NCBI RefSeq assembly: GCF_016808335.1
Contig: NC_053146.1
Span: forward strand, 41,598,470-41,662,469
Direction of reading: 5' to 3'
Source: Panicum virgatum
Lineage: Eukaryota; Streptophyta; Magnoliopsida; Poales; Poaceae
DNA length: 64,000 bases
The position numbers and the translations under genes are program-made. A model generated the notes under the pieces. The model made no database searches and was not told where the DNA came from. It saw only the letters and a list, made by a program, of their open reading frames with translations. This document shows positions 44,163 to 55,300 of the stretch, in pieces (within the stretch, counting starts at the first letter, position 1; each line of letters begins with the position of its first letter).

Positions 44163-45080
44163 GATATATCTCTCTTCCGCAGCATCTTCCTATCCATGCC
44201 TTTGTTTAGATGCAAAATTCCAAATCTATCACATCGAAAGAGAATCTTACATGCATGGAGTATTAAATCTAGACAAAATAAAAAATAAATTGCATAGTTT
44301 GCTTGTAAATTGCGAGCCGAATCTAATGAGCCTAATTAGAATATGATTAGACACTAATCTGCTACTGTAATTGCTACAGTACACATGCTCTAATGATGGA
44401 TTAATTAGACTTATTAGATTCGTCTCGCAGTTTACAGACGAGTTCTGTAATTATTTTTGTGATTAGTCTATTTTTAATATTTCAAATGTGTAAAGATTCT
44501 ATTTCAAAAACTTTACGGACGCAACTAAACAAGGCCCATATACTAAAAGGACCTTAATCTTGCACAGATTCCGAAGGCGAAGATGAGCATGAAGATGAAC
44601 TTTTTAGGTTGAATGCTTAAAGAACTATGTCTGGTGTCCCTGCAGCATGGCACACCATCTGAAAGCCGTTTTCCCCCATTTTACAGAAGACATGCAGATA
44701 TTAGATCTCATTAGACCGTATCATTCTTTCAGCATCGAAGATGGCAACCATCATCCGTGAATTTCCACTGACCATCTGCGCACTCATGTCCTTGTATGAA
44801 AGAAAAGTGCTTTGTGTTTTTCAGTCGATCAGCATTTGTAAAAGATATAGAATAATCTCCTGTTCATTCATTTTTGTAACTATATAGTTGATTTTGATTT
44901 CAAATCGTGTAATTTGCTACAGCAACTCAGCGATATCTTGTGTATCATCCATTATGATGGAAGTACTGGGAAGAACTCGCCAAGAAGAATGTAACGCTAT
45001 TCACTCTTATTTCTGCACGTTTTGCTGCCACAATTGTCCACACAGATATACTATTTTTCCTCGTTCCACACTTTTCTTAT
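44163..45080 (+). pseudogene. LAG1-like gene, 3' remnant (intron 5, exon 6, 3' flank)
   Basis: 44163-44197 matches LAG1 intron 5 (near 24566). After a MITE, 44537-44605 matches the end of the intron and the last exon: the [10 protein letters not shown] codons are kept but the stop TAA is GAA here. 44605-45080 matches the LAG1 3' untranslated and downstream sequence. Exons 1-5 are absent. It is the tail of a lost gene copy convergent with the kinase at 45577. Confidence 0.85.
44198..44536. mobile_element. MITE, Tourist/Harbinger-like, 339 bp
   Basis: The left end GCCTTTGTTTAGATGC and the complement of the right end GGCCTTGTTTAGTTGC match as imperfect inverted repeats. CAT flanks both sides (44195-44197 and 44537-44539). 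The interior has the AATTGCGAGCCGAATCTAATGAGCC segment seen in a very common grass MITE family. It interrupts LAG1 intron 5 homology, and the intact gene at 24590 shows the empty site. Confidence 0.75.
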
Positions 45081-45576
45081 TTATACCAAGTTTATAAAAA
45101 TACACTAACATCTACAACAACAAATTAGTTCCATTAAAACCAAACTAAATATATTTTTACATGTTGCATTTTTTGGTATTGTAAAAACTGATATTTTTTA
45201 TAAACTAGGTCATTTTGATATAGAACAAAGCAAAAATGGCACAAGTATAGGAACACTGTTTCTATATGTGTGCCATTTTTTTTAAAAAAATGATTAATTA
45301 TTTTTTGAGAGAAAACTAGAGAACCTGACATATTTGTCCACAATCGAAGGCTTTGATGCTATTACATATATTATATAGGAACACTTTTGATGTTCACTTG
45401 ACATTACATGATAACTGAGTAAAACATTAGATTGATGTCGATAACAATCTGAAAGTTCTACAAGGAATCAATATTGAGCATATCCAAGAATCGAATGATG
45501 TCAAGCATGAACCCATTTTACACCATATTCATTTCGTGTAACAAAGAAATAAGACAAATGGAGACTACAAGCTGGT

Positions 45577-48500
45577 TTAGGACAAGTATTTTGCGATGAG
45601 CTTGTCAACATGAAGAACTACATCACCAATGTGAGGGCGCATTGCAGGTTGTGGCTGAAGCATCCAGATAACAAACTTGCGAAGTTCATCAGGATAAGGA
45701 GGGTTAGGTCCTGCTGGCCACTTCAGCTGCCCATTGACAATGGCAAGTTGCAGACTTTCTTCAGATTCATCAAGAGCATCCTCAAATGGTGAAACATTAA
45801 ACCTACAAAGAGTCAATGTGATATCAGCCATTTATCAAGCACTTAAAGTTCTATTTCATTTGTGGACATGCTACATGAATTATCTAAGTCTGTTTACTGC
45901 ATAACAAGTTCAGCAAAATGGTCACTTTAACTTAAGCAGAGAATCTACTGCAAAATGCTAGAGCTGCGCACAGAACATATCCTGTAAAACTTCAACCAGA
46001 CAACCACCCAAAGGGTATCACAAAGGCACATGATAAATTGTTGTCCAGAAGTGTTCATTTTAAGTTTTGATCGGATAGTCATTCTTCCAGTACTAAATTG
46101 AACATTTTTATCAGTGTTCTTGAAAAAATTTGAAAGCCAAATGGAATGCTAGGAACCTCATAGGATCATCGCAAAAAGTCAAATATATAATTATAAGATT
46201 ATAATTATGTGCCCAAGAAGTTTTAGACAAATTCGTTAAAAATTAGAATAACACTTAAACCAATAAGGGATCTGGATCTGGGGTTGTCATATTTGCTCAT
46301 GCAAACAACAGCTGGCAATAAGGGATCTGGATCTGGGGTTGTCATATTTGCTCATGCAAACAACAGCTGGTAGACTTACATGATTGCATAAAGGGTGCAT
46401 CCTAGAGACCAGATGTCCGTCCTCTCATCAATATCAGCATGGCTTGGGCAGTCCCATAATTCAGGGGCACGATAAGGTGCGGAGCAATGCTCAGCAGCCC
46501 ATTCCTATACAAAACAAGATACGGGTCAGTAATAATCCTTAGACACCGATAGTTTTCAATGCACCAAGATTTCAAATTCTTCTAGCTGTAACAGGAATAT
46601 TCTAAACTCTGAAGATCAACTGTCTACAAGATCACTCAGCCTTGCAATTTCACTAACTTATTGAAAGAATATAACTTGTAATAAGCTTTTCCTTCTTATT
46701 TTTTGGTTTGTGCAGAATCACGTAAACTTGTTTGTATATTTGAGAAGGAAAAAAATGGATTTCTAGACTATGGAGACACATATTTGAGATTATATGAAAA
46801 ATGAGAACACAGTTTATCAAGAGTTGTCTTATGTGAAAAAAAAAATACTAGAAGCTCATGCTGACAAACCTGCAACTGTAACGCCTCTGAGTGCGAACGG
46901 ATTTGTTTTCTTGCAGGCCTTGCACTTCCAAAATCCATTAAATTTACAACAGGTGCTTGTCCTTTACGATGGGTTATAAGAACATTACCAGGCTTCACAT
47001 CGTTATGGGCATATGGAGGATCAAAGCTGTGCATGTGCTTCAGTCCTTCACACAACTGTCAGTAGCCTTCTGTCAGCATACACTATAGCGAAGTACATAC
47101 AGGATGAAAAAGAACAATGGTAACCATTTCCCATGCAAGTTATGATATCCCATTGTACCAATACAGGAAAGTAATTTTGATGCTGCAAAGTTTATTCTGA
47201 CATGAGAAGCCTATAAGATACCAATAAGATTAGAGTTCTACATATCTTACAGCTTCCTCTTCCAGAGCTTTCCCAATTTAATATTGCTTGAGGCATACAT
47301 GATACATGAAGCAGAAAGCATGTTGTTACAAATGAGCTATAATTCTACTCAAATAAAAATAAACAATGCAAGCTAACAAACAAAATAATGTCAGCAGTCC
47401 TTTTATTTCAGAAAGATTAGGAAGGACTTACGATAACTTATTTCAGATTGAACAATAATCTCAACCAATTGTGATTATAATTCCATGAAAATAATATCAA
47501 AAGTAGTAATTGCAACATCATTATTTGAATATAGTGATCTAATCTAATCAATGGACTGACCTGAAGGAATATTTGCAGAACGTCAGATGTTGAATAGAAT
47601 TCCTTTCTGGACAGCATGATGTTAGCGTTGTCCAATAAAGTACCATCCAAATGGACTGGAAAGAGCAGGTAGGCTTCATGGCTCAAATCTCCCTGTGGAC
47701 TCTAAACATAGCAAGACAACAAGCCTTGTCAACATAAGTAAAACTTTTTGAGAGAAAAAAATAATTCAGTAAAACATCAAGTCCCCTAACCAACAAAACA
47801 TTTTTATTTGACAGTACATCACTACAGCAGACTATATACAATATGTACTCCATTTTTTTTTTTTTGCTACATCTCTCACAGATACTCCCTCTGTTCCAAA
47901 TTGTAGTCCGTTTTGGCAAATCTAGATACATAGTTTTTGCTATGTATCTAGACATAGTGTATATCTAAGTGCATAGCAAAATCTATGTATCTAGATGTGC
48001 CAAAACTACCTAAAATTTGGAAAGGAGGGAGTATAAAAGATGAGAAAAGAATATCTTAGAACATTTTTTTGGAAAAAAAATGTGATTATATAATGCCTAC
48101 CAATCACGATGAAATTAGTTGAACTCAACATACTAATAAAACCTTCATCATAGTTTGACATCTCAATGTCCAGTTGATTATAGCATCACTAAGCACATGC
48201 AAAGAAAAAAAAGGCAAAATAGATTACCTTGACGGTTATTATGGCATGATCAAGAAGCGGGAACAGGTTGGGGTGATTGAACAATGACGACACGCGGATC
48301 TCCTCCTTCACCAGATCCAGCTGCTCCTTGCTCTGTATCAGCACCTTCTTCATGGCATACGTTCCATCCTCTGAGATTGACACGCAAAGCAGAACATATT
48401 TAGCTGTGTTTGGGTACTGTAAGACGCGGAATTGAAGAACGGCGGCTCATTTGATCACAGCATCTCGGAATCGAAGAGGGAGAAGGACCGAGATACGCTA

Positions 48501-48852
48501 GTGCAATCCAGAATGGAGAAATCACAAGCTAGAACCACGCACGAATCCTAGTAATATTCATTTTGTCCCAATTTCACGAACTGATCCAGCACACTGAGAC
48601 GGAATCACGAGCTCACAAAGGGGGGGGGGGGGGGTGAGGTGGGGACTGCGGGGGACCTGAGACATGGGCGTCGTGGCGCTTGGCGGGCGCGGCATCGGAG
48701 GCGGGCTGTTTCTCCTTGACGAGGTAGACGACGGCGACGCCGCCGTCGCCGATCTGGCGGATGACGCGGAAGCAGCGCTCGTTGATCCAGACGTCGCCGC
48801 CGCCCGTCGCGGCGCCGTAGATGGTGTTGAGCCCAGAGAAGGAGCAGCCCAT
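45577..48852 (-). CDS. STK16-like serine/threonine kinase, copy 1
   Basis: Six exons on the minus strand (48657-48852, 48228-48370, 47561-47692, 46870-47055, 46380-46504, 45577-45802) join in phase to give 335 residues. It is a NAK/STK16-family kinase. MGC at the N-terminus offers a Gly2 myristoylation and Cys3 palmitoylation site, as in STK16. Kinase motifs: glycine loop IGDGGVAVVYLV, AMKK lysine, YAHNDVKPGNVL (HRD replaced by HND, catalytic Asp present), MDFGSARPA, APYRAPELWDCPSH and DIWSLGC. Compared with copy 2 the glycine loop has lost both Phe residues, and GDW became GDL in exon 3. All splice sites are GT-AG. A Stowaway MITE sits in intron 2. STK16 kinases act at Golgi and membrane trafficking sites in animals; the plant role is less known. 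Confidence 0.9.
46261..46370. repeat. Perfect 2 x 55-bp tandem duplication in kinase 1 intron 5
   Basis: The 55-bp unit beginning CAATAAGGGATCTGGATCTG is present twice without mismatch (46261-46315 and 46316-46370). It lies nine bases from the exon 5 donor site. The homologous position in kinase 2 carries a different tandem duplication. Confidence 0.95.
47885..48031. mobile_element. Stowaway MITE in kinase 1 intron 2, 147 bp
   Basis: CTCCCTCTGTTCCAAATTGTAG at the left, inverted AATTTGGAAAGGAGGGAG at the right, TA on both sides. It contains GTATCTAGACATAG and its inverted partners, so it folds almost end to end. Kinase 2 intron 2 lacks it (61465-61500), giving an empty site. Confidence 0.93.
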
Positions 48853-49500
48853 CCTCTGGATCTCGGCTCCTCGGCGCCGGCGATCTCCCGCGCCGCGCGT
48901 CCTGCGATGCGGTTGGTCCGGTGGTTTCGCTGGTCAGCCTCAGCCACGTCCACGCGGACAGTGACTTCAGGATCTGCTCTCTTATATAATCTTTCTTATG
49001 CGACGGACAGGGGGAGCATGCCTTTTTCGTTCTTTCAAAAATGAACTAAATTCTTTTTTTGCAATTAAATTGACTTGGTTAAAGATAAAGAAACAACATA
49101 AAAATACTTTGAAATGTAATGGTATTGTATTACAAGTGGTTTTAGATGTTCAATTTCAGCGTCTCCCTTGTAAATATTTTCTCGAGACGAGACGCTTTGC
49201 TAATTTGCTTAATGTCCAAGCTTGCAAGCAGGTCATTTACGCGAATCTAGAGACGTTATTTTGCTTCAAGTCTAAGCATGTACTATGCGATTCGTTACTT
49301 CAATTAATTAAAAACCTAGAGATGCAAATTCAATTAAGGTGCCGAATTGATTGATAGCTTCTTGACCTCAGTTTCGCCTTGGCACATGCAAAACCTAGAT
49401 TCACAAGGTGGCAAATTGGCAATACAGTTCGTATAGATGCTGCAACCATTGTGCGCAATCTTAGAAGCATTTTGGTTTCATTCTTGGTAAGTAATCTGAG
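48853..49500. other. Kinase 1 upstream region
   Basis: A GC-rich 5' leader to about 48990, then AT-rich sequence colinear in patches with 62300-63250 (for example TTTTGCTTCAAG-CTAAGCATGT). The kinase duplication therefore includes at least 600 bp of promoter. No gene of its own. Confidence 0.6.
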
Positions 49501-50825
49501 TCAATGCTGCTAGGAGAAAAAAAAATCATTCGACAGTCGATGAGCTGCCGTAAAGATTCAAGGTGAGAAAGTGGATGTGAGCAGTGAGCCTTGCAACTGA
49601 AGCTAGTAATGTGCGTAACGTGCTTGTACCTGCTTATATCTTATTCCTGCGGCATTGCAATATCTGTTTGCTAAATTGTAGATCGTTTTGACAAAGCTAA
49701 GTATATATTTTTATTATATATCTAGATATAATATTTATCTAGATGCATTATATATATAAATTTAAATTTGTCAAAAATAATCTACAATTTGAAACAGCAT
49801 ATGCGAAGTTAAAACTGTCCTGAGCCTCCTAGCTAATGGCCACTACTTTTTTTTGAGCTTGCTAATGGCCACTACTACTCAATACTCATTAGGCAGGCAT
49901 GTACAAAGACTTATTTGTCTGTTGTAAAGATTTACAAAGACTTGATTGAGATAATCCTGAGCTCCTTTGGTCATCGAATTCACATTTAGTCACGGGAATA
50001 TAGATACATTTTTTTTAAAACGAAGTTTTATTGATCTTAAATAATTACATCAAGATGATACAATCATACTAAGATCCAACCCGACCTCTGCATAACTAGG
50101 ATGCACACAGCATATAGAGTAAAAAAACAAAAGAGCGACATGACAAAAAGTCATGCCGGATCAAACTACAACATACAACTTTATCTTCAGCTCATTGTCT
50201 CCTTCATTACCATAGCAACACCTGGACTTCGAATAAGGCTCCCAAGACAACGCCACCAACGTGGAAACGACACACGCACGCACCGTCATTGCAGTGACCC
50301 AACCAATTAAGGTCGGATCATAGGTTTTCACCATAGAGAGCAATTCTTCGGAATCCAAACAATGCCTTCAGCAAGGCCATTGTCATGTACAATCAGTTAA
50401 GGTCAGATCTTGGAATTTCTTCCTGGCACCGAAGAATCAGTATCGAACAAGTACCACATAGACAAAGTCACCTAATGCTCCCCCTTCTTGCCAAGCTAAT
50501 GCTACCAAACAGATCAGATTTGGCCCACTTCAAACAGCCACGAACTCCAAATCTAGCAAACCAACTGTAGCCTCGTCTGCCGCGAATACCATGCTACAAA
50601 GTGTCCAATATAGATACGTGCATAGTCCACCGGAATGAAGTGCAGATGGAATCTGTCTTCGGAGTAAGATACATGGAACACAAATTCCAACTATATCACC
50701 AGAAATAAGTTGATCTCGAGCGATTTGCTGGTAAAAAGGAGTAACATAGGAAACTATAAGTGGTGGGTCTGTCAGCAGTTTACCATACTAATCTAATCGT
50801 TCAAGCACACAAATTGCTGAGCTGG
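49501..50825. other. Intergenic with degenerate Stowaway
   Basis: 49668-49796 is an old Stowaway relative (AAATTGTAGATCGTTTTGACAA inverted to TTGTCAAAAATAATCTACAATTT), without clean ends. 50010-50650 begins ACGAAGTTTTATTGATCTTAAATAA and looks like a repeat end, but I could not identify the family. Confidence 0.5.
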
Positions 50826-51442
50826 CACTACTACAAAAACTGATTAACCGCGATCTTTGAATACCACTTGGAGGCGGGCGTGATTTTTAACCGCATCGGT
50901 TAATGCATCAGATTAACCGAGGCGGTCATTTTTTATTAACCGAAGCAGTGACAAAAAAACAGACTCACAAAATATATTAACCAAAGCATACACTCTTAAA
51001 ATACCGGCCACAATTAATATATAGTAACCGAGCCGGTCATTCTAACTAACCGCCTAGGTTAATAGTTAACCCAAGCGGGGCGACGTCTACAGAGGGCGAG
51101 CCCCCCCTCCTCGCCCCCGCGCTGTCCGGAGGCGGAGACAGCGGCAGCCAGGCTGGCGGGTCCAGCGGCGGGCGAGACGAGGCCGGCAGATCCAACGGCG
51201 GCGGGCCGGGTGCTGGCGAGGAGGTAGTGATGGTGGGGTCTAATGGATGGACTCGCCGAGCTTGTGATGGACTTGACGGGCTTTTTCTTTTATTTTTAAA
51301 ATTTTCTATTTGATTTACCGAGGCGGGCAACCAACTACCTCGGAAAATACCATATTTACTATGACCTTAGTTCCGAGGAGGTTGGTCTGCCCGCCTCGGT
51401 AAAACCATTTTGTCCGCCTCCATTAATTTTTCAGTAGTAGTA
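50826..51442. mobile_element. Non-autonomous CACTA element, 617 bp
   Basis: The left end is CACTACTACAAAAACTGATT and the right end is AATTTTTCAGTAGTAGTA, a near-perfect inverted complement. Flanking 3-mers are TGG and CGG, one mismatch. Subterminal motifs AACCGAGGCGG and CCGCCTCGGT recur in both orientations. The interior (51050-51290) is GC-rich without a conserved domain. It belongs to a different CACTA family from the element at 2851. Confidence 0.85.
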
Positions 51443-52199
51443 CGGTGACGGTAAATTTAGGTAAGAAAATGAACGGAGAAAGAAGATCTAGTTTCAGATG
51501 GACATCAACGCAAGGAGAGTGAGTTTTAACGCATGCTAGTTCTTTAGCAACAGAAATAAAAAAGTAGATGGAAATAGATGTGTTAATTAATGATCCTTAG
51601 GTGCATCAACCTTCTTTTTAGTTCAAAGTTTGGTACTGCTTTTCCAAAATAAGACTTTATTTTGAAGAAGTAGTACAAAATTTTGAACTAAAGAGGGTTG
51701 GGGGTGCATTAAAAGGTCATCAATAACAACCCTAGATGAAAATGGTAATCCATACATGTCTTCTAATTAGAGGCAAAGGGACGTAATGCTTTCCATACTA
51801 CACTTAGGCTAGCTAATTGCGCTCACGAAACAAACGAATAATGGAAGGCAAAAAGTATAATCAAACCACTGAACTGAACTCGTCTACTTGAAGAAGGAAA
51901 TTAATGAGCATAAAATGATTCCTAACTGGCAATTTGTATAACCTAATGCTAATCTTAATAGGAGTTTCATAGCACAGTTATCTTGCCAAATCAGTAAAAT
52001 TGATGATGTGATATAGAAATTAATGCTTATGAAATTCTTTATAAAACTTCCATTAAGATAAATCGAATACCAACACCAAAACGAGTACAAAATGGGAAAT
52101 CTGAATGGCCAATCGCCATGTTCTGGTCCCTCGCAAAGAAAAAAAAAATGCAGAGACGGCAGAATAAAAGAGGAGGAATAGAAAAAAACGAAGACGTGT
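51443..52199. other. Intergenic
   Basis: AT-rich. 51600-51730 contains an inverted segment (GTTCAAAGTTTGGTACTGC and GTACAAAATTTTGAACTAAAG) that may be a small foldback repeat. No gene seen. Confidence 0.45.
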
Positions 52200-52396
52200 G
52201 TTGAATATGGGCCCGTTCTTCTAATGGGCTTTGAAACAGAACGACAGCACAACCATGGAAGGTTCCAGCGACACGACGCCGCGCAGCCGCGCGCGCGATG
52301 AATAGAATCCGCCTCTTCCCCTGTCGCAAGTAAAGCCACTGACGAATCCGGCCGCCTCGCCCCGTCCTCCGCCGCCGCATCCCCGCGATTCCGACC
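52200..52396 (+). promoter_or_regulatory. RPN5 proximal promoter with site II motifs
   Basis: ATGGGCCC at 52208-52215 and ATGGGCTTT at 52224-52232 are tandem TGGGCY site II elements. They lie about 170-190 bp upstream of the ATG, a pattern usual for plant housekeeping genes including proteasome subunits. The leader is GC-rich. Confidence 0.55.
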
Positions 52397-55300
52397 ATGG
52401 TGAGCGCCCCGTCGGTCTCATCCCTCACCTTGCTCTCCATCCCCATCTCATCTCTCCACGCTTCGGCCCTTTTCCTGCTCTCTGGGCCAGCCGGCATGCC
52501 GCGCCCCCTTCCTTAGGGTTTGGATCCCGTTGATTACCTGCGATGTCGCAGTCTCTAACCTCTGCTGTTGATGGATGGGTGCAGGAGGGCGACAGTACCA
52601 ACCTCGATGCGGCGATAGAGTCGCTCCTGAATGTCGAGAAGCAGATGAGACTGGCCGGCGATGTCGCTGGCACGCGGAAGGCCGTCATCGACATCATCGA
52701 GCTTTGCTACAAGGCCGGTGCGTGGAAGACACTGAATGACCAGATCGTTCTCCTCTCGAAGAGGAGAGGCCAGCTCAAGCAGGTTGGGCTTAGCGAGAAT
52801 TCACCTCCCTTGTCTCACGTCTTCTATTGTATCATATGTCTACTAGACCTTTTAGATGTGGCTTAGCAGTTAGTTTACTTCTGCAAGGTCGATTCTTGTT
52901 TAAACATCAAATTTTCTCGGTTTTTTTTTGGATCCATGCCACCGTTATTTTTGAGTTTTGAGATATGCCATTACTATTCACGATATTGGAACCATGCCAT
53001 TACTATTCTGAAAAACTTTGATCCATGCCATTATGTACGCTTCTGGAGCGTTTGGACCCACATGCAGGCCACCGTTTTCGGTCTTGCCCTTGGAGCAGCC
53101 GGTCAATGGCATTCGCCATGGACGCCGACGACTCCTGCTCCCCGCCACCATCGTGCTCCTCGGCTCCTCCCCCTTCTCCATGGCCCGCGCCGCCGCCCCT
53201 GCTCCCCGCCTGCCCGCGCCGCCGTGCCCCTACTCCCCCTCCACCGCTGTGCCCCCGCGCCACCGCCCCTGCTCCCCGCCCGCGCGCGCCGCCGTGCCCC
53301 TGCTCCCCCCTCCGCCGCCGTGCCCCCGCTCCATGCTCGCGCCGTGTGCCCTTGCTCCACGCCCGCGCCGCCGTGCCACGCTTGCGTTCTGCCTGCACGG
53401 CTGAGAGGAGGGGAGGTGGCGCCACGAAGCAGGGGAGGCGGCGGTGCGCTCACCCCCCGCGCGCGGCCGCCCGCCCGCCGTCGCTCGCGGCCCCCACCGC
53501 CGTGCCACACGTGCGCCGCGCCTCTACGCCGCCCCTGCTCCGCGCGTGCCAAACCTATTTGCTCCCAGCTCGCTCGCCCGAGCGCCATCACCACCAGCCA
53601 TGGCCGCCGCCGCCTAGCTCGCCCTCGCGCCACTACTTCCGGCCATCCCCCGCCCAAGACAAGCACACAAACATCACACCCACGACCTCCTGAAGCTCAC
53701 CGACCCCCTCCACACACCTCCCTTGCCGCCGGCCGGCGCGGAGCAGGGGAGGCACGCGCGGAGCATGGGCGGCGTGGAGGCGCGGCGCACGCGCGGCACG
53801 GCGGCGGGGGCCGCGAGCGACAGCGGGTGGACGGGTGCGTTCGGGGGCGCGAGCGGCATAGGACCGCGGGCGACGGCGGGCGGGCGGCCGCGCACCGGGG
53901 GTGAGCGGCGGGGTGCGGCCGGGCGCGTGGAACGGGCGGAGCAGTATAGAGCCCGGGGCATTTCTGTCCATACTAAAATACGGTACCTGAAAAAGCCACC
54001 CAATACATGCATAATGGCATGGATCTAAGATTTTTAGAATAGTAATGGCATGGTTCTAATATCGCGAATAGTAATGGCATATTTCAAAACTCGGAAAATA
54101 ACGGTGGCATGGATCCAAAAAACCCAATTTTCTCTGAAATACATGCGATTGAAGTGACTAAAGAAGTATGTTACTTCTGTAAATTTGTTGCCATGCTCTT
54201 CGCACTGTAGCTATTAGTTCAGGTATTGATCCGATGTTGAACTAATTCTCTGTTAAAATAAGCTGGAATCGAGATAGATTTCTGAATCAAAGTCGCCCGT
54301 ATAAACTGTCTATGGTTAAAGGGAGTATGGTTTATTCATCTAATAACATTTGCTGCGTCTATAAGGATTGCAAGCAACAGGAACACATTATATCATACTT
54401 TATATAAATTGTTACTCCTTGCAGCAATCATTTTACAACATAATATTGGCTTTTGATGTGGTTCTACCTAACAATACTGGGTTTTCCTGTGTACGCAATA
54501 CATCAAGCTTGCGCACGCCAGGCTCGTCATAGTATATTTGCAGTACATTCCTTAGGATTGCACTCCGTAGCCTGAAAGCTATCGTCCATTTCCATGGTGA
54601 TGTTTAGATATATGCTGATGTGATTCTATTGAACTGTTTTCATTTGATTGTTTGTCAGGGTAATTATTTTCCTAAGACCAATGAAGAATTACACTTAGTG
54701 GAGTATCTGTATTGGCCCTATTCATTGTTGAACAACCACAATGCTATTTTTATCTGCAAGAATTTTGCTTTAATCTTTCTTTGTGTCCAAATTCAGTGGA
54801 TTCTTTAGATACTTGGACATATTACTGGCAATCACCTCTGGATAATTTTTTCCCATGACCAGAATGCTTTATTAGATAACTACAAGTATGTAGTTCTTTA
54901 CTTCCTTCGGTTGACTCAAAAAGAATAAAAGTCTGTTTATGGCGTATACTGTACCAAAGCTGTACAACTTGCTTCACTCTACTATCTTGTTTTATGGGAT
55001 TCATGTGCCATCATTGTTTATTTGTTTTCTTATAAAAATTGATAAATGTATGTAAAGCAAGCCAATCTATGTATTCCAATTGCTAGTATTTTATGTTAGT
55101 TTACTATAAACATATCTCACTGTCTCTGTTATTTATCGCAGGCCATTACCGCTATGGTTCAGAAAGCAATGGAGTACATTGATTTGATGCCAGACATGGA
55201 CACACGCATTGAATTAATCAAAACATTGAGCAGCGTCTCTGCTGGCAAAGTGAGAACTTTTCCATCTTGATAATTTTTTATTTCTTTCAAATTCATTGTC

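Noticed and set aside
48558..48953. Alternative frames overlapping kinase exon 1 on both strands
   Set aside because: Shadows of the GC-rich first exon; only the frame with the glycine loop fits the kinase family and the downstream splice phase.
52936..53904. A 322-codon plus-strand frame in RPN5 intron 2
   Set aside because: It lies in a MULE-like element starting within the TIR and is low-complexity; mirror frames on the minus strand are equally open.
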